Shown here in pieces: positions 35,310 to 42,906 of a stretch of DNA of 64,000 nt. Both the position numbers and the translations under genes were made by a program. Numbering within the stretch: position 1 is the stretch's first letter; each line of letters begins with the position of its first letter. This stretch comes from Acidimicrobiia bacterium (GTDB lineage Bacteria > Actinomycetota > Acidimicrobiia > Acidimicrobiales > Bin134). The DNA is taken from assembly GCA_022819825.1 (NCBI GenBank), contig JAJEGM010000053.1:67722-131721 (forward strand), read 5' to 3'. The notes under the pieces are model-generated. The model saw only the letters and a program-made list of their open reading frames with translations. It was not told the origin of the DNA and ran no database searches.

Positions 35310-36883
35310 TCGGTGAGGCGAGCCAGCCGCTCCAGATGTTCGGCGGTGCTTCCCCCTTCAGTCTGGACGGTCCAGGCTCGACGGGTGAGCGGCGCGAGAT
35401 AGTGGTCGTCGTAGTAGCCGTCGGCCCCGTGCAACTGATGGGCACCGGCCATCACATCCAGCAGGCACTCGTTCCCAGTCACCTTGGCCGCTGACACCAG
35501 GTAGTCGCGTTGTGGCCCCGAAGGGACGAGGGCGGCTTCCGCAGTGGTCAACTCCATGGCCTCAACCGCGATAGCCATGTCCACGAAGCGATGACGGGCC
35601 GCCTGGAGGTCTCCCACCTGCTTCCCGTACAACGGGCGCTGGAGAGCGTGCTGAGCAGTCAGGGCCAAGACTCGGCGGGCCTGCTCTGCCTGCTCGGCAC
35701 AGGTGGAGAGGACAGGGTTATGGGACGCCGCGGCTGGGGGAGTGGCCACCGTCAGGTCGCGGCTCAACAGGTCGGCCGCAATCATGTCCCGGTGGGTCTC
35801 GTTCGCTCCGACCGACACGGTGGGGTGAATGGCCTCCAACGCGTCATAGGCATACGGCGGGCCCTCCTCAAATATCGGAGTCCAGTCGGTTTCGCCCTGT
35901 CCCGCTCCCGACCGGGCCGTGCGGGCGATGTATTGGAGAAGCTCGGTGGACGCCACCTTCACCACCGATGCCTCGTAACCCACAGGCCGGCCAGACTCCT
36001 CGTAGTCGATCAGGCGCTGGCCAAAGGCCCGGACTTGGGCCGCGACCGCGTGCAACCTGGCCCGTTCCAGCCGGGCAACTCCCGCTGGCAGCCGCTGCAA
36101 CCACTGCTCGGCCCATCCGTAGTGGGCCAAGGAGCCTCGTTCCGCGGCCACCGCCGCCATCACTTGCGACCATCCCTCGCCAACTTCTCCCAGCACACAA
36201 TCGTCATCGATTCGCACCTGGTGAAGGTCGATTTCGCCGAGAGTCCAGCGGTTGATGGTGGGCCTTCGCTTTATCTCGACTCCAGGAGCATCCAGGGGAA
36301 CCAAGAACATGGCCATCGAGGAGCGAGCGCTCTTCTTGGGGTCAGTCACGGCCAGTACAACAGCCACGTCAGCCTTGTGTGCCCCCGTAACGTGCGATTT
36401 GGTTCCCGACAGCACCCACCCGTCAGAGTCCCGCATCCCCGTTGTAGCAATGGCCGCCAGGTTGTTGCCGGCACCGGTCTCGCTATAGGCGATGGCCCCC
36501 GACACATCCCCGGAGACCATGGGTGCCAGCCAGCGAGCCTTTTGGGCTCGGGTCCCGAAGCGAGAGATCACGAATCCGCACAGCGTTACGCCGGTGTCGA
36601 TGGAGGGTGCTCCGTGGAAGGCAGCCTCTAGGTCGTATACGTGCTTCCAAGCCCGGGACCGACCCCGGCCGCCGTCGGCCGCAGGCAATGAGACGGCCAG
36701 CATGCCCCGGCGGGCAGCCTCCTGCTGGTGGCGCCGCTCAAAGTCCTGGTTGAGTCCGGTGAGATCAGTGGGATCGGCGTGGCCGGCCACATTGTGCGAA
36801 GCCATTTCCGCGGCCAGAAAACTCCGTATCTCGAGGCGCCATTGGGCCAGTTCTGGGTTTAACCGGAACTCCGTGAGCCGCAT
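35306..36883 (-). CDS. Acyl-CoA dehydrogenase with an extra C-terminal half-domain
   Basis: A 525-residue protein. Residues 1-375 form a complete acyl-CoA dehydrogenase: AYSETGAGNNLA at the FAD-binding middle domain, WVLSGTKSHVTGAHKADVAVVLA, and a closing VGANETHRDMIAADLL. From about 390 a second ACAD C-terminal helical domain follows (QHALQRPLYGKQVGDLQAARHRFVDMAIAVEAMEL, HQLHGADGYYDDHYL), lacking its own N-terminal part. That gives one and a half modules. FAD-dependent oxidation of an acyl-CoA is expected, but the acid is unknown. ATG at 36883. Confidence 0.8.
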   Translation of the reverse strand: MRLTEFRLNPELAQWRLEIRSFLAAEMASHNVAGHADPTDLTGLNQDFERRHQQEAARRGMLAVSLPAADGGRGRSRAWKHVYDLEAAFHGAPSIDTGVTLCGFVISRFGTRAQKARWLAPMVSGDVSGAIAYSETGAGNNLAAIATTGMRDSDGWVLSGTKSHVTGAHKADVAVVLAVTDPKKSARSSMAMFLVPLDAPGVEIKRRPTINRWTLGEIDLHQVRIDDDCVLGEVGEGWSQVMAAVAAERGSLAHYGWAEQWLQRLPAGVARLERARLHAVAAQVRAFGQRLIDYEESGRPVGYEASVVKVASTELLQYIARTARSGAGQGETDWTPIFEEGPPYAYDALEAIHPTVSVGANETHRDMIAADLLSRDLTVATPPAAASHNPVLSTCAEQAEQARRVLALTAQHALQRPLYGKQVGDLQAARHRFVDMAIAVEAMELTTAEAALVPSGPQRDYLVSAAKVTGNECLLDVMAGAHQLHGADGYYDDHYLAPLTRRAWTVQTEGGSTAEHLERLARLTD

Positions 36884-36907
36884 TTCCAACGTGGGCCGGA
36901 TGCTGAG

Positions 36908-37378
36908 TCAGCAGTCGGCACAGTGGCCGTGGAGGTCGAGACTGTGATGGATGGGGGTGAACCCTGTCTGGGCAGCAATGTCGGACAGGCTCTTGTCCAC
37001 CAGGCGTTCCACTTTGCCGTCGAGATGGATGTCCTCGATGGAGCCGCAGCTGATGCAGATCAGATGGTGGTGATGTCCCAGTAGGGGCTCGGCCAGCTCG
37101 AAGTGGGCGTGATCGCCTCCGGCACTGATCCGTCGTATGACGCCACTGCGAACCAAGACGTCCAGGTTGCGATACGCCGAGCTTTGGGCGAGAAGCGGGT
37201 CGGCCGCCACAATGTCCGGCAGCGTCATCGGCTGTCCGGCTTGGGCCAATACATCTACAAGTTGTCTTCGGCCGGAAGTGTAGCGATGTTCCTGTCGGGA
37301 CAACCTGGCCCCTATTTGCAGGTGTATTTCCGCCAGATGGTCGTTGTCTCCAGGCACGGAAAGCGATTCAGCAGTCAT
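36908..37378 (-). CDS. zur: Fur-family regulator, probably Zur
   Basis: A 156-residue Fur-family protein. A winged helix (RYTSGRRQLVDVLAQAGQPMTLPDIV, then YRNLDVLVRSGVIRRI) is followed by HHHHLICISCG. C108 and C111 with C153 and C156 (CADC at the C-terminus) would hold the structural zinc. The Zur assignment rests on its place next to a zinc ABC transporter and CDF exporter, and a palindrome in the shared intergenic region; Fur or Nur remain possible from sequence alone. It should repress the znuA-like gene when zinc is plentiful. Confidence 0.8.
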   Translation of the reverse strand: MTAESLSVPGDNDHLAEIHLQIGARLSRQEHRYTSGRRQLVDVLAQAGQPMTLPDIVAADPLLAQSSAYRNLDVLVRSGVIRRISAGGDHAHFELAEPLLGHHHHLICISCGSIEDIHLDGKVERLVDKSLSDIAAQTGFTPIHHSLDLHGHCADC

Positions 37379-37403
37379 TTGAGTTCAGTATCCCACCGAG
37401 TGC

Positions 37404-37426
37404 TTGCGAATGACACTCATTCCCAA
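37404..37426. promoter_or_regulatory. Fur/Zur-type operator between zur and znuA
   Basis: A 23-bp inverted repeat with 10-nt arms (TTGCGAATGA and TCATTCCCAA) around CAC, with one mismatch. The core GAATGA-CAC-TCATTC is perfect. It covers the putative -35 region of the znuA promoter, so a bound Zur dimer would block transcription. Confidence 0.75.
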
Positions 37427-37433
37427 ATATTGT
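37404..37433 (+). promoter_or_regulatory. Putative znuA promoter, leaderless
   Basis: TTGCGA (37404-37409) and TATTGT (37428-37433) are spaced by 18 nt. TATTGT is 7 nt before the GTG at 37441, which has no Shine-Dalgarno sequence. The -35 overlaps the palindromic operator. Confidence 0.5.
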
Positions 37434-37440
37434 AACAAGA

Positions 37441-38442
37441 GTGAGAACGATTATTGATACTAGAAGAGTCCTTCGGCGCGCCATAGCCATCTTTGCCGCA
37501 CTGGCTTTGCTTCTCGTTGGATGCGGGAATGACGACGACGCAAGCTCCGATGGCTTGCCCACCATTATGGCCACCACCTCCATCTGGGCCGACGTGGTGG
37601 CCAATGTGGCTTGCGACGGCCAAGCTGAAGTGATCACCCTCATTCCCCCCGGCGGTGACCCCCATGCCTTCCAACCCTCATTGCAGGATCGAGGCCGAAT
37701 GGAAAGCGCTGTCATGATTGTGGCCAACGGCCTCGACCTCGAGGAGGGCCTGGGCGACACCCTTGAAGCAGTGGAAGAGGCCGGCACGCCTGTGTTCCAT
37801 ATAGCTGACCACATCGAGACCATTGGATTCGCCCCTGGCATGGAACTCGAACACCACGAAGAAGAGGAAGAGGGCGAAGACCACGGCGACGAAGAAGAAG
37901 GGCACGGACACAGTGGTGAGGACCCCCACGTATGGTTCGACCCGATCAAGGTGGCCGATGCGCTTCTTCCGCTCAGCGAGGCTCTTGCGGCGCAGGCAGG
38001 GCTCGACGCCCGTTCACTAAGCGCCTGCGTGACCGAGTATCGGGGTGAGTTGGTGGCCCTCGATGACGAGATCAACAGGATCTTGGCGCCGCTTGACCAT
38101 GAAGACCGCCTGATGCTCACCAACCACGATGCCCTCGGCTACTTCGCCAACCGGTATGACTTCCAACTGGTTGGAACGGTTATCCCCGGCGGGTCGTCGG
38201 TAGGGGAGGCCAATCCGGCCGAACTCCAGGAACTCGTTGGCCTGATCGAACAGACCGGGGTGCCTGCCATCTTCGCCGAGTCCTCGCACAGTTCCGATGA
38301 CGCCGAAGCACTGGCTCGGGAGGCTGGTGTTGAAGTCGTCGTGCTGGATACTGGTTCTCTTGGTCCATCGGGGAGCGGTTCTGACACCTACCTCAGCTTC
38401 CTTCGCAGCAATGCACAGAGGATCGCCGACGCTCTCGGGTGA
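37441..38442 (+). CDS. znuA: ZnuA-like metal-binding lipoprotein (ABC substrate-binding protein)
   Basis: A 333-residue cluster A-I binding protein. A signal peptide ends in LLVGC (C28 lipobox). PTIMATTSIWADVVANVACDG opens the first lobe, and the ligand HAFQPS (DPHAFQPS), HVWFDP, TNHDALGYFANRYD and VVVLDTGSLGPSG segments are in family order. A His/Asp/Glu-rich loop (ELEHHEEEEEGEDHGDEEEGHG) between the first and second ligand is typical of zinc rather than manganese binding. GTG start, probably leaderless, under the Zur-type operator. A permease follows 36 nt later; no ATPase gene is present. Confidence 0.9.
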   Translation: MRTIIDTRRVLRRAIAIFAALALLLVGCGNDDDASSDGLPTIMATTSIWADVVANVACDGQAEVITLIPPGGDPHAFQPSLQDRGRMESAVMIVANGLDLEEGLGDTLEAVEEAGTPVFHIADHIETIGFAPGMELEHHEEEEEGEDHGDEEEGHGHSGEDPHVWFDPIKVADALLPLSEALAAQAGLDARSLSACVTEYRGELVALDDEINRILAPLDHEDRLMLTNHDALGYFANRYDFQLVGTVIPGGSSVGEANPAELQELVGLIEQTGVPAIFAESSHSSDDAEALAREAGVEVVVLDTGSLGPSGSGSDTYLSFLRSNAQRIADALG

Positions 38443-38478
38443 CGAGGCCGTCGAGGGCTCATCGCAAGGGTTCCTGTC

Positions 38479-39342
38479 ATGGAGTTCCTGACCAGTCCGA
38501 TCGACTGGTGGATCGAACCCTTCATCGACAACATCTTCATGCGCAACGCCCTATGGTCGGGGTTATTGGCGGTGCTGGCCACTTCCACAGTGGGAACCTG
38601 GGTTGTCCTTCGGGGGATGAGCTTTTTCGGGGAGGCCCTGGCCCACGGGGTGCTACCCGGTCTGGCTATCGCCTTTATTGTCGGGGGCGATACGACGCTG
38701 GGTGCGCTCATTGCCGCGTTGGTCATGGTTTCCGGCATCAACCTCATCCGCAACCACTCCCCGTTGCCGGACGACAGCTCGATCGGATTGCTTTATGTGG
38801 GGTTCCTGGCTTTGGCGGTAGTGATCATGTCCAGCAGCTCGGGGGCCTATGCCGGTGATCTCAGCCGGTTCTTGTTCGGCTCGATTACCGGCGTAACCGA
38901 CAGCGACCTAATCCGTCAGCTCATTATCGCCGGAGTCGTGTTGTTGGGGGTTGTGGTGCTCCACCGGGCATTCCTGGTAATGACCTTCGATGAAGTCCAG
39001 GCCCGACTGATGGGGCTCCGGCCTCGCCTCGCCCACGCTGCCTTGTTGGCGCTGCTGGCCATTTCCATCGTCGCCTCATTCCAAGCAGTCGGGAACCTGT
39101 TGGTCTTCGCATTCTTGGTAGCGCCACCATCCACCGCGGCCATGTTGGTCCGCCGGATTCCGCTCATCATGATCACTGCGGCCATCCTGGGCACGCTTTC
39201 GGTGGTGGTGGGCTTGCTCATCAGCTATCACCACGACACAGCGGCTGGGGCCACCATGGCCTTGGGCACGGTGGTGCTCTTCCTGGTCGCTCTGGCGATC
39301 CGGTCATTCTCCGGGGCCTACAACGTCCGGATGGCTGCTTAG
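38479..39342 (+). CDS. znuB: ZnuB-like metal ABC transporter permease (ABC-3 family)
   Basis: A 287-residue polytopic protein of the ABC-3 type. GTWVVLRGMSFFGEALAHGVLPGLAIAFIVGG, the GLLYVGFLALAVVIMS and the LFGSITGVTDSDL segment are characteristic. QARLMGLRPRLAHAALLALLAISIVASFQAVGNLLVFAFLVAPPSTA has the AGXXL-type loop that contacts the ATPase. AAGGG lies before the ATG. The usual gene order is znuA-znuC-znuB, but the 36-nt gap here holds no ATPase. Zinc import from the periplasmic space is expected if an ATPase exists elsewhere. Confidence 0.88.
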   Translation: MEFLTSPIDWWIEPFIDNIFMRNALWSGLLAVLATSTVGTWVVLRGMSFFGEALAHGVLPGLAIAFIVGGDTTLGALIAALVMVSGINLIRNHSPLPDDSSIGLLYVGFLALAVVIMSSSSGAYAGDLSRFLFGSITGVTDSDLIRQLIIAGVVLLGVVVLHRAFLVMTFDEVQARLMGLRPRLAHAALLALLAISIVASFQAVGNLLVFAFLVAPPSTAAMLVRRIPLIMITAAILGTLSVVVGLLISYHHDTAAGATMALGTVVLFLVALAIRSFSGAYNVRMAA

Positions 39343-39407
39343 AGCTCGCGCAAATATCTGCGAGTCAATGGAGCGCCTCATGGACGGCCACCTGTCAGTG
39401 CGGCCCC

Positions 39408-40493
39408 TTAGTGGGAGTGCATGAGGAATTTGGTGAGCTTCGACTTCTGACGGATTTCCCGCTCGGTTGCAAACAGATGGTCGACGTGGTGGCTCTCCTG
39501 GTCGCAACCCTCCACCGAGTGCTCAAGCTGAATGGTGGTGTGCTGGATTCCGTAGCCCTTGACAATCTCGCGGATTTTACGGAGCTTGTCATCCGCTTCT
39601 TGGGCATCACTGCTCGGCTCGGCCAGCACATGAGCGGTCATAGACAGATAGCCCGATGAGATTGTCCGTACGTGCACATCGTGGACGATGGTGACGCCCT
39701 CCACCTCTTCGATGTCATGGCATAGCTTGTAGACGTCCACGTTCTCGGGTGTGCCGTCGATCAGCACATGGAATACCTCGGACACCAGGTTCCAAGAACT
39801 GAAGAGGATGAGCAGGCCGATGAACATGCTGAGGATCGGGTCGACGATGTCCCAGCCCACGCTGATGATGAAGATGCCCGAGATCACGACGGCTACCGAG
39901 CCCAACAAGTCGGCCAAGACATGCTGAAAGGCGCCCTCCACGTTCAGGCTGTGTCCGGATTGGCGATGGAGGACATAGGCCACCAACACGTTGATCAATA
40001 GACCAGCCGTGCCCACGCCGAGCATGAGACCGCCTTCAACATGGTGAGTATCCCCACCGAATCTCCGAATCGCCTCGAAGAAAATCCACCCCACGATCAC
40101 CCAGAGGGATAGGGCATTGAACATAGCGGCCAGGATCTCGGTTCGATAAAAGCCGAATGTCCGCTTGGCCGAAGCGGCTCGGTCGGCCGCCCACATGGCG
40201 AACAGCGCGAGGCCGATGGCCGCGCTGTCGGTGAGCATGTGGCCAGCGTCTGAGATCAGCGCCAGGCTGCCCGACGCGAAGCCGCCGATCACTTCGATCA
40301 CCATGAACGTGGTGGTCAGGGTGACCGCGGTGATCAGGCTCTTGCGGCTGGCCTCTCGTAGGTCATGGTGATGGTGGTCGTGGTCGTGCCCGTGATGGTC
40401 GTGCCCGTGGTGGTCGTGGTCGTGCCCGTGATGGTCGTCATGGGCATGGTCGTGCCCATGCCCATGCCCATGCCCATGACCAGTTTTATCCAC
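39408..40493 (-). CDS. CDF-family metal efflux protein with His-rich N-terminus
   Basis: About 361 residues. The first 45 are a His-rich repeat (HGHGHGHGHDHAHDDHHG and on). The CDF core follows with six membrane helices, including LISDAGHMLTDSAAIGLALFA and HVLADLLGSVAVVISG, each with the H/D-x-x-x-D zinc site pattern (DAGHMLTD, HVLAD). The C-terminal cytoplasmic domain (DVYKLCHDIEEVEGVTIVHDVHVRTIS) is typical. Likely exports Zn(II), by analogy to CzcD/ZitB. The start is GTG at 40493, overlapping the stop of the small His-rich gene by one base (TAGTG), so translation is coupled. It converges on znuB. Confidence 0.9.
   Translation of the reverse strand: MDKTGHGHGHGHGHDHAHDDHHGHDHDHHGHDHHGHDHDHHHHDLREASRKSLITAVTLTTTFMVIEVIGGFASGSLALISDAGHMLTDSAAIGLALFAMWAADRAASAKRTFGFYRTEILAAMFNALSLWVIVGWIFFEAIRRFGGDTHHVEGGLMLGVGTAGLLINVLVAYVLHRQSGHSLNVEGAFQHVLADLLGSVAVVISGIFIISVGWDIVDPILSMFIGLLILFSSWNLVSEVFHVLIDGTPENVDVYKLCHDIEEVEGVTIVHDVHVRTISSGYLSMTAHVLAEPSSDAQEADDKLRKIREIVKGYGIQHTTIQLEHSVEGCDQESHHVDHLFATEREIRQKSKLTKFLMHSH
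40374..40480 (-). repeat. Tandem repeats encoding the His-rich N-terminus of the CDF protein
   Basis: Two copies of a roughly 29-nt unit start at 40374 and 40410 (period 36), followed by several near-perfect 6-nt CATGCC repeats to about 40480. All lie in the N-terminal coding region of the CDF gene and translate as His/Asp/Gly repeats. Length variation by slippage is likely between strains. Confidence 0.7.
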
Positions 40494-40693
40494 TATGCCG
40501 CAGCGGTACAGCACTCTTCGGTGTGGACGTGTACCGGAATATCGCAGTGGTCTTCGTGGTCGGCGTGGGTGTGTTCAGGTGTGTCGCAGTGGTCTTCGTG
40601 GTTGTGCTCAGCCTGACCGCAGTGGTCGGCGTGGTCGGCGTGCGTGTGCTCCGGATGGTCGTAACACGCATCAGTGTGGACATGGTCTGCCAT
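40493..40693 (-). CDS. Small His/Cys-rich acidic metal-binding protein
   Basis: A 66-residue protein with 16 His, 6 Cys, 10 Asp and 7 Glu, and no Lys or Arg. It is built from about four repeats of a C-x-x-P/A-E-H-x-H-type unit, with C at 10, 25, 36, 50, 61 and 62. Examples are HPEHTHADHADHC and TPEHTHADHEDHC. No known family is apparent. It has a strong AAGGAG 6 nt before its ATG and is coupled by TAGTG to the CDF exporter. The composition and context point to soluble zinc binding, buffering or delivery to the exporter; this is inference. Confidence 0.8.
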   Translation of the reverse strand: MADHVHTDACYDHPEHTHADHADHCGQAEHNHEDHCDTPEHTHADHEDHCDIPVHVHTEECCTAAA

Positions 40694-40857
40694 GAGGGCT
40701 CCTTATATGAAGAGTGAGCATTACGTGCCAAACCATAGGCATGATCAATGGCAGTCATCAATCTTTCTTTATCATTGGTAATAGGACTAATAATGGGACT
40801 CAAAACGGCATTTTCATTCGTTCCAATTCGAAGTTCCTCTCCCGTTTGTCCCTGCCC
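40694..40857. promoter_or_regulatory. Intergenic region upstream of the His-rich/CDF operon
   Basis: A 164-bp, relatively AT-rich region separates the start of the small His-rich gene from the hotdog-fold gene's 3' end. It should hold the promoter for the operon. At 40800-40816 an imperfect repeat (TCAAAACGGCATTTTCA) and a GAATGA half-site in the reverse sense resemble metalloregulator sites, but neither is a full Zur-type palindrome. No clear coding sequence lies here. Confidence 0.4.
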
Positions 40858-41268
40858 TCAAACCAACGAGACAGTGGCCGTTCCAGCCAGCACCGGGTGG
40901 GTGCCGTCTCTTGCCAGCCAGACATCGCACTCGACGGCGCCATCATCGCCGATAGCGGTGACGGTGCCACCGGCCTCCAAGCAGTCACCAGCGAAGACGT
41001 TGTCCAGAAAACGCACACGGATCTCTTGGATGCGCTCGGCACCCCCGGCCCATCCGCCCAACATATTCATCACGTACCCCAGATTGTTGGGACCTTGATT
41101 CACCGGCTGGTCGCCCATGCCCAGTTCTCTCACAGTGGCAACGTCCCAGTGGATGGGGTTTGAGTCGCCTAGCAAAGCGGCCATCGTTTTCATTTTCTCG
41201 GCGTCAACCGACTCGATGACCAGACGGGGTAGCTCGTCACCTACTGATGGATCAGGGACCGTGCTCAC
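40858..41268 (-). CDS. MaoC/hotdog-fold protein
   Basis: A 136-residue hotdog protein. LLGDSNPIHWDVATVRELGMGDQPVNQGPNNLGYVMNMLGGWAGG is the MaoC-like motif, in which D-x-N-x-x-H would be catalytic (DSNPIHWD). Hydratase or dehydratase activity on an acyl-CoA or acyl-ACP is likely. GTG start at 41268 with AGGAGG upstream and a 4-nt overlap with the preceding gene's stop (GTGA). The two adjacent hotdog genes may form a heterodimer, as in related (R)-specific hydratases. Confidence 0.75.
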   Translation of the reverse strand: MSTVPDPSVGDELPRLVIESVDAEKMKTMAALLGDSNPIHWDVATVRELGMGDQPVNQGPNNLGYVMNMLGGWAGGAERIQEIRVRFLDNVFAGDCLEAGGTVTAIGDDGAVECDVWLARDGTHPVLAGTATVSLV

Positions 41269-41723
41269 TGGAGCCTCCTGGGAAAGATGAAAGAGTTGGA
41301 CACAATGGAGGACACTTCGCCATCGGGGGCAATGACTTCCAGTTGAAAGGCCACGATGTCGAAAGTACCCGTGCGCGTCCCTTGCTTGCGGATCGCACTG
41401 GTTATCTCTCCCCGGATGGTGTAGGTGGCACCGATTTCCAAGGGTCGTAGCTGTTGGATGTCGCATTCGCCGAACATGGGGCCATCGTCGGCCGACGCAT
41501 AGCAGAGGGTGAACATCTCGTCGATGGAGATGCCCAAACCGGCCATGGCCGCGTAGTAGCAGAACATGGGATGGGCGATGCCGTCGGTTCGCTGTGGCGC
41601 GCCGATGACATCGTTGGTCAGCCAGACTCGCCACGGCTCCACGGCGTAGGTTCCGCCGGGAAACTGTCTCCCCACCAGGGATTCGAGTTCGCCAGTGGTT
41701 GGAGTCAATGTCGTCGAGGTCAT
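41265..41723 (-). CDS. MaoC N-terminal (FAS1-like dehydratase) hotdog protein
   Basis: A 152-residue protein with the N-terminal hotdog pattern of two-domain MaoC dehydratases: EPWRVWLTNDVIGAPQRTDGIAHPMFCYYAAMAGLGISIDEMF and RPLEIGATYTIRGEI. It overlaps the next gene by 4 nt and follows the LLM gene by 4 nt, so all three are likely one operon. Probably the non-catalytic or substrate-binding half of a heterodimeric hydratase. The ATG at 41723 is preceded by GGTGG. Confidence 0.75.
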   Translation of the reverse strand: MTSTTLTPTTGELESLVGRQFPGGTYAVEPWRVWLTNDVIGAPQRTDGIAHPMFCYYAAMAGLGISIDEMFTLCYASADDGPMFGECDIQQLRPLEIGATYTIRGEITSAIRKQGTRTGTFDIVAFQLEVIAPDGEVSSIVSNSFIFPRRLQ

Positions 41724-41727
41724 CGGT

Positions 41728-42810
41728 TCACCACCGACAGGCTTCGGGGATGGCCGGATGGTCGGGGGCGGGATACTTGCGGTGCAGAGGCTGCACCACC
41801 TCCTCTCCAAAGCGCTGGATCTGTTCCCGGGTGGCCTCGAACGAGGGGCCGGTGACCATTCGGAACTGCACAGTGAAATACTGCACGCCCAACTCTTCGT
41901 AGTACTGCTCCAAGCGCTCTCGGCATTGGGCAGGGGTGCCCACCACGATGTGCTCGCGGGCCGATTCGGTGGTGATCTTCTCGGGTGAGTCGAACTCGGG
42001 GTGGTGGGCCAGGATTCCCTGCTCGCAGTAGAACCGCATCTCGGGCACGTAGTGGGTGCCGTATTGCTCGGCGGCCTCTTCGAAGGTGTCGGCCACCCAG
42101 GCCTTTCTCATCAAGACGATGAAAGGTTCTTTACCGTGTTCGATGGCTTTGGCGCGGTAGGCGCCGGCCTGCACATCCCAAGTCTCCTTGAGGATGGGGA
42201 AGTCGTCACAGGTCCACGATTCGGCGTAGACCCCGCACCGTTCGATGGCTGCGGGAAGCTGGCCGCCGCCCCAGAACGGGAATCGAGGCTGTTGAAAGGA
42301 ATTGGGAGATAGCAGGCCGTCGTTCACCTGGTAGAAGTCGCCCTCCCAGCTGAACCGCTCTCCTTTGGATTGCAGAGCCTTGTCGATGATGGCCACGTTC
42401 TCCAGGTAGCGGCCCAGCATCCGCTCATGCGGGACTCCGAACTGGCCCCAGTAGCCGGCATGGAATCCCCGACCCCAGGTCATGTACAGCCGGCCCCGGG
42501 AGATATTGTCGATGATGGCGCACTGCTCGGCAACCTCCATGGGATGGTAGAGGGTATTGACCAGGCAATACGACCCGATGGCCACTCGACTCGTCTCTCG
42601 GGCCAAGATCATCAACAGGTTCAGTGGAGAGCCGAAGTACGACTCCGTGCGGCCATGGCGGTCGGGTACCTGAATGGAGTGAAATCCCGACTGCTCAGCC
42701 AGGATGCCTTCTTCGATCATTGCGTCGAGGGCATCGGCCGCATTGTCCGGTTCAGGCAGGGGCTGGTCGTAGTACCCGTGGTTGGTGTCGATCAGATAGC
42801 CGATGCGCAA
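41728..42810 (-). CDS. LLM-class flavin-dependent oxidoreductase
   Basis: A luciferase-like monooxygenase-fold protein of about 360 residues. RIGYLIDTNHGYYDQPLPEPDNAADALDAMIEEGILAEQSGFHSIQVPDRHG is the N-terminal part, and RGRLYMTWGRGFHAGYWGQFGVPHERMLGRYLENVAII and a C-terminal VGTPAQCRERLEQYYEELGVQYFTVQF fit the F420/FMN-dependent group. TTG at 42810 is the chosen start; the open frame further upstream lacks support. It is the first gene of a unit with the two hotdog proteins. Substrate unknown. Confidence 0.8.
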   Translation of the reverse strand: MRIGYLIDTNHGYYDQPLPEPDNAADALDAMIEEGILAEQSGFHSIQVPDRHGRTESYFGSPLNLLMILARETSRVAIGSYCLVNTLYHPMEVAEQCAIIDNISRGRLYMTWGRGFHAGYWGQFGVPHERMLGRYLENVAIIDKALQSKGERFSWEGDFYQVNDGLLSPNSFQQPRFPFWGGGQLPAAIERCGVYAESWTCDDFPILKETWDVQAGAYRAKAIEHGKEPFIVLMRKAWVADTFEEAAEQYGTHYVPEMRFYCEQGILAHHPEFDSPEKITTESAREHIVVGTPAQCRERLEQYYEELGVQYFTVQFRMVTGPSFEATREQIQRFGEEVVQPLHRKYPAPDHPAIPEACRW

Positions 42811-42906
42811 GTCGAACTCGCTTTCTGAGGAAGTTGCTTCGCCTAGAAGGTAGTAGCTGAGGCGTGGCGAGCCTACGCTGACAGTCGAGAGGCAAAGGAG
42901 CGCACA

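Noticed and set aside
35510-36631. Long forward open frame opposite the acyl-CoA dehydrogenase
   Set aside because: It is antisense to a well-supported gene, has no family motif and low-complexity composition typical of GC-rich shadows.
40374-40690. Repeats as a CRISPR or intergenic satellite
   Set aside because: Units are short, lack spacers and translate in frame as His-rich protein segments.
40800-40816. Second Zur operator before the His-rich operon
   Set aside because: The repeat is imperfect and differs from the znuA palindrome; kept only as a weak note in the intergenic entry.
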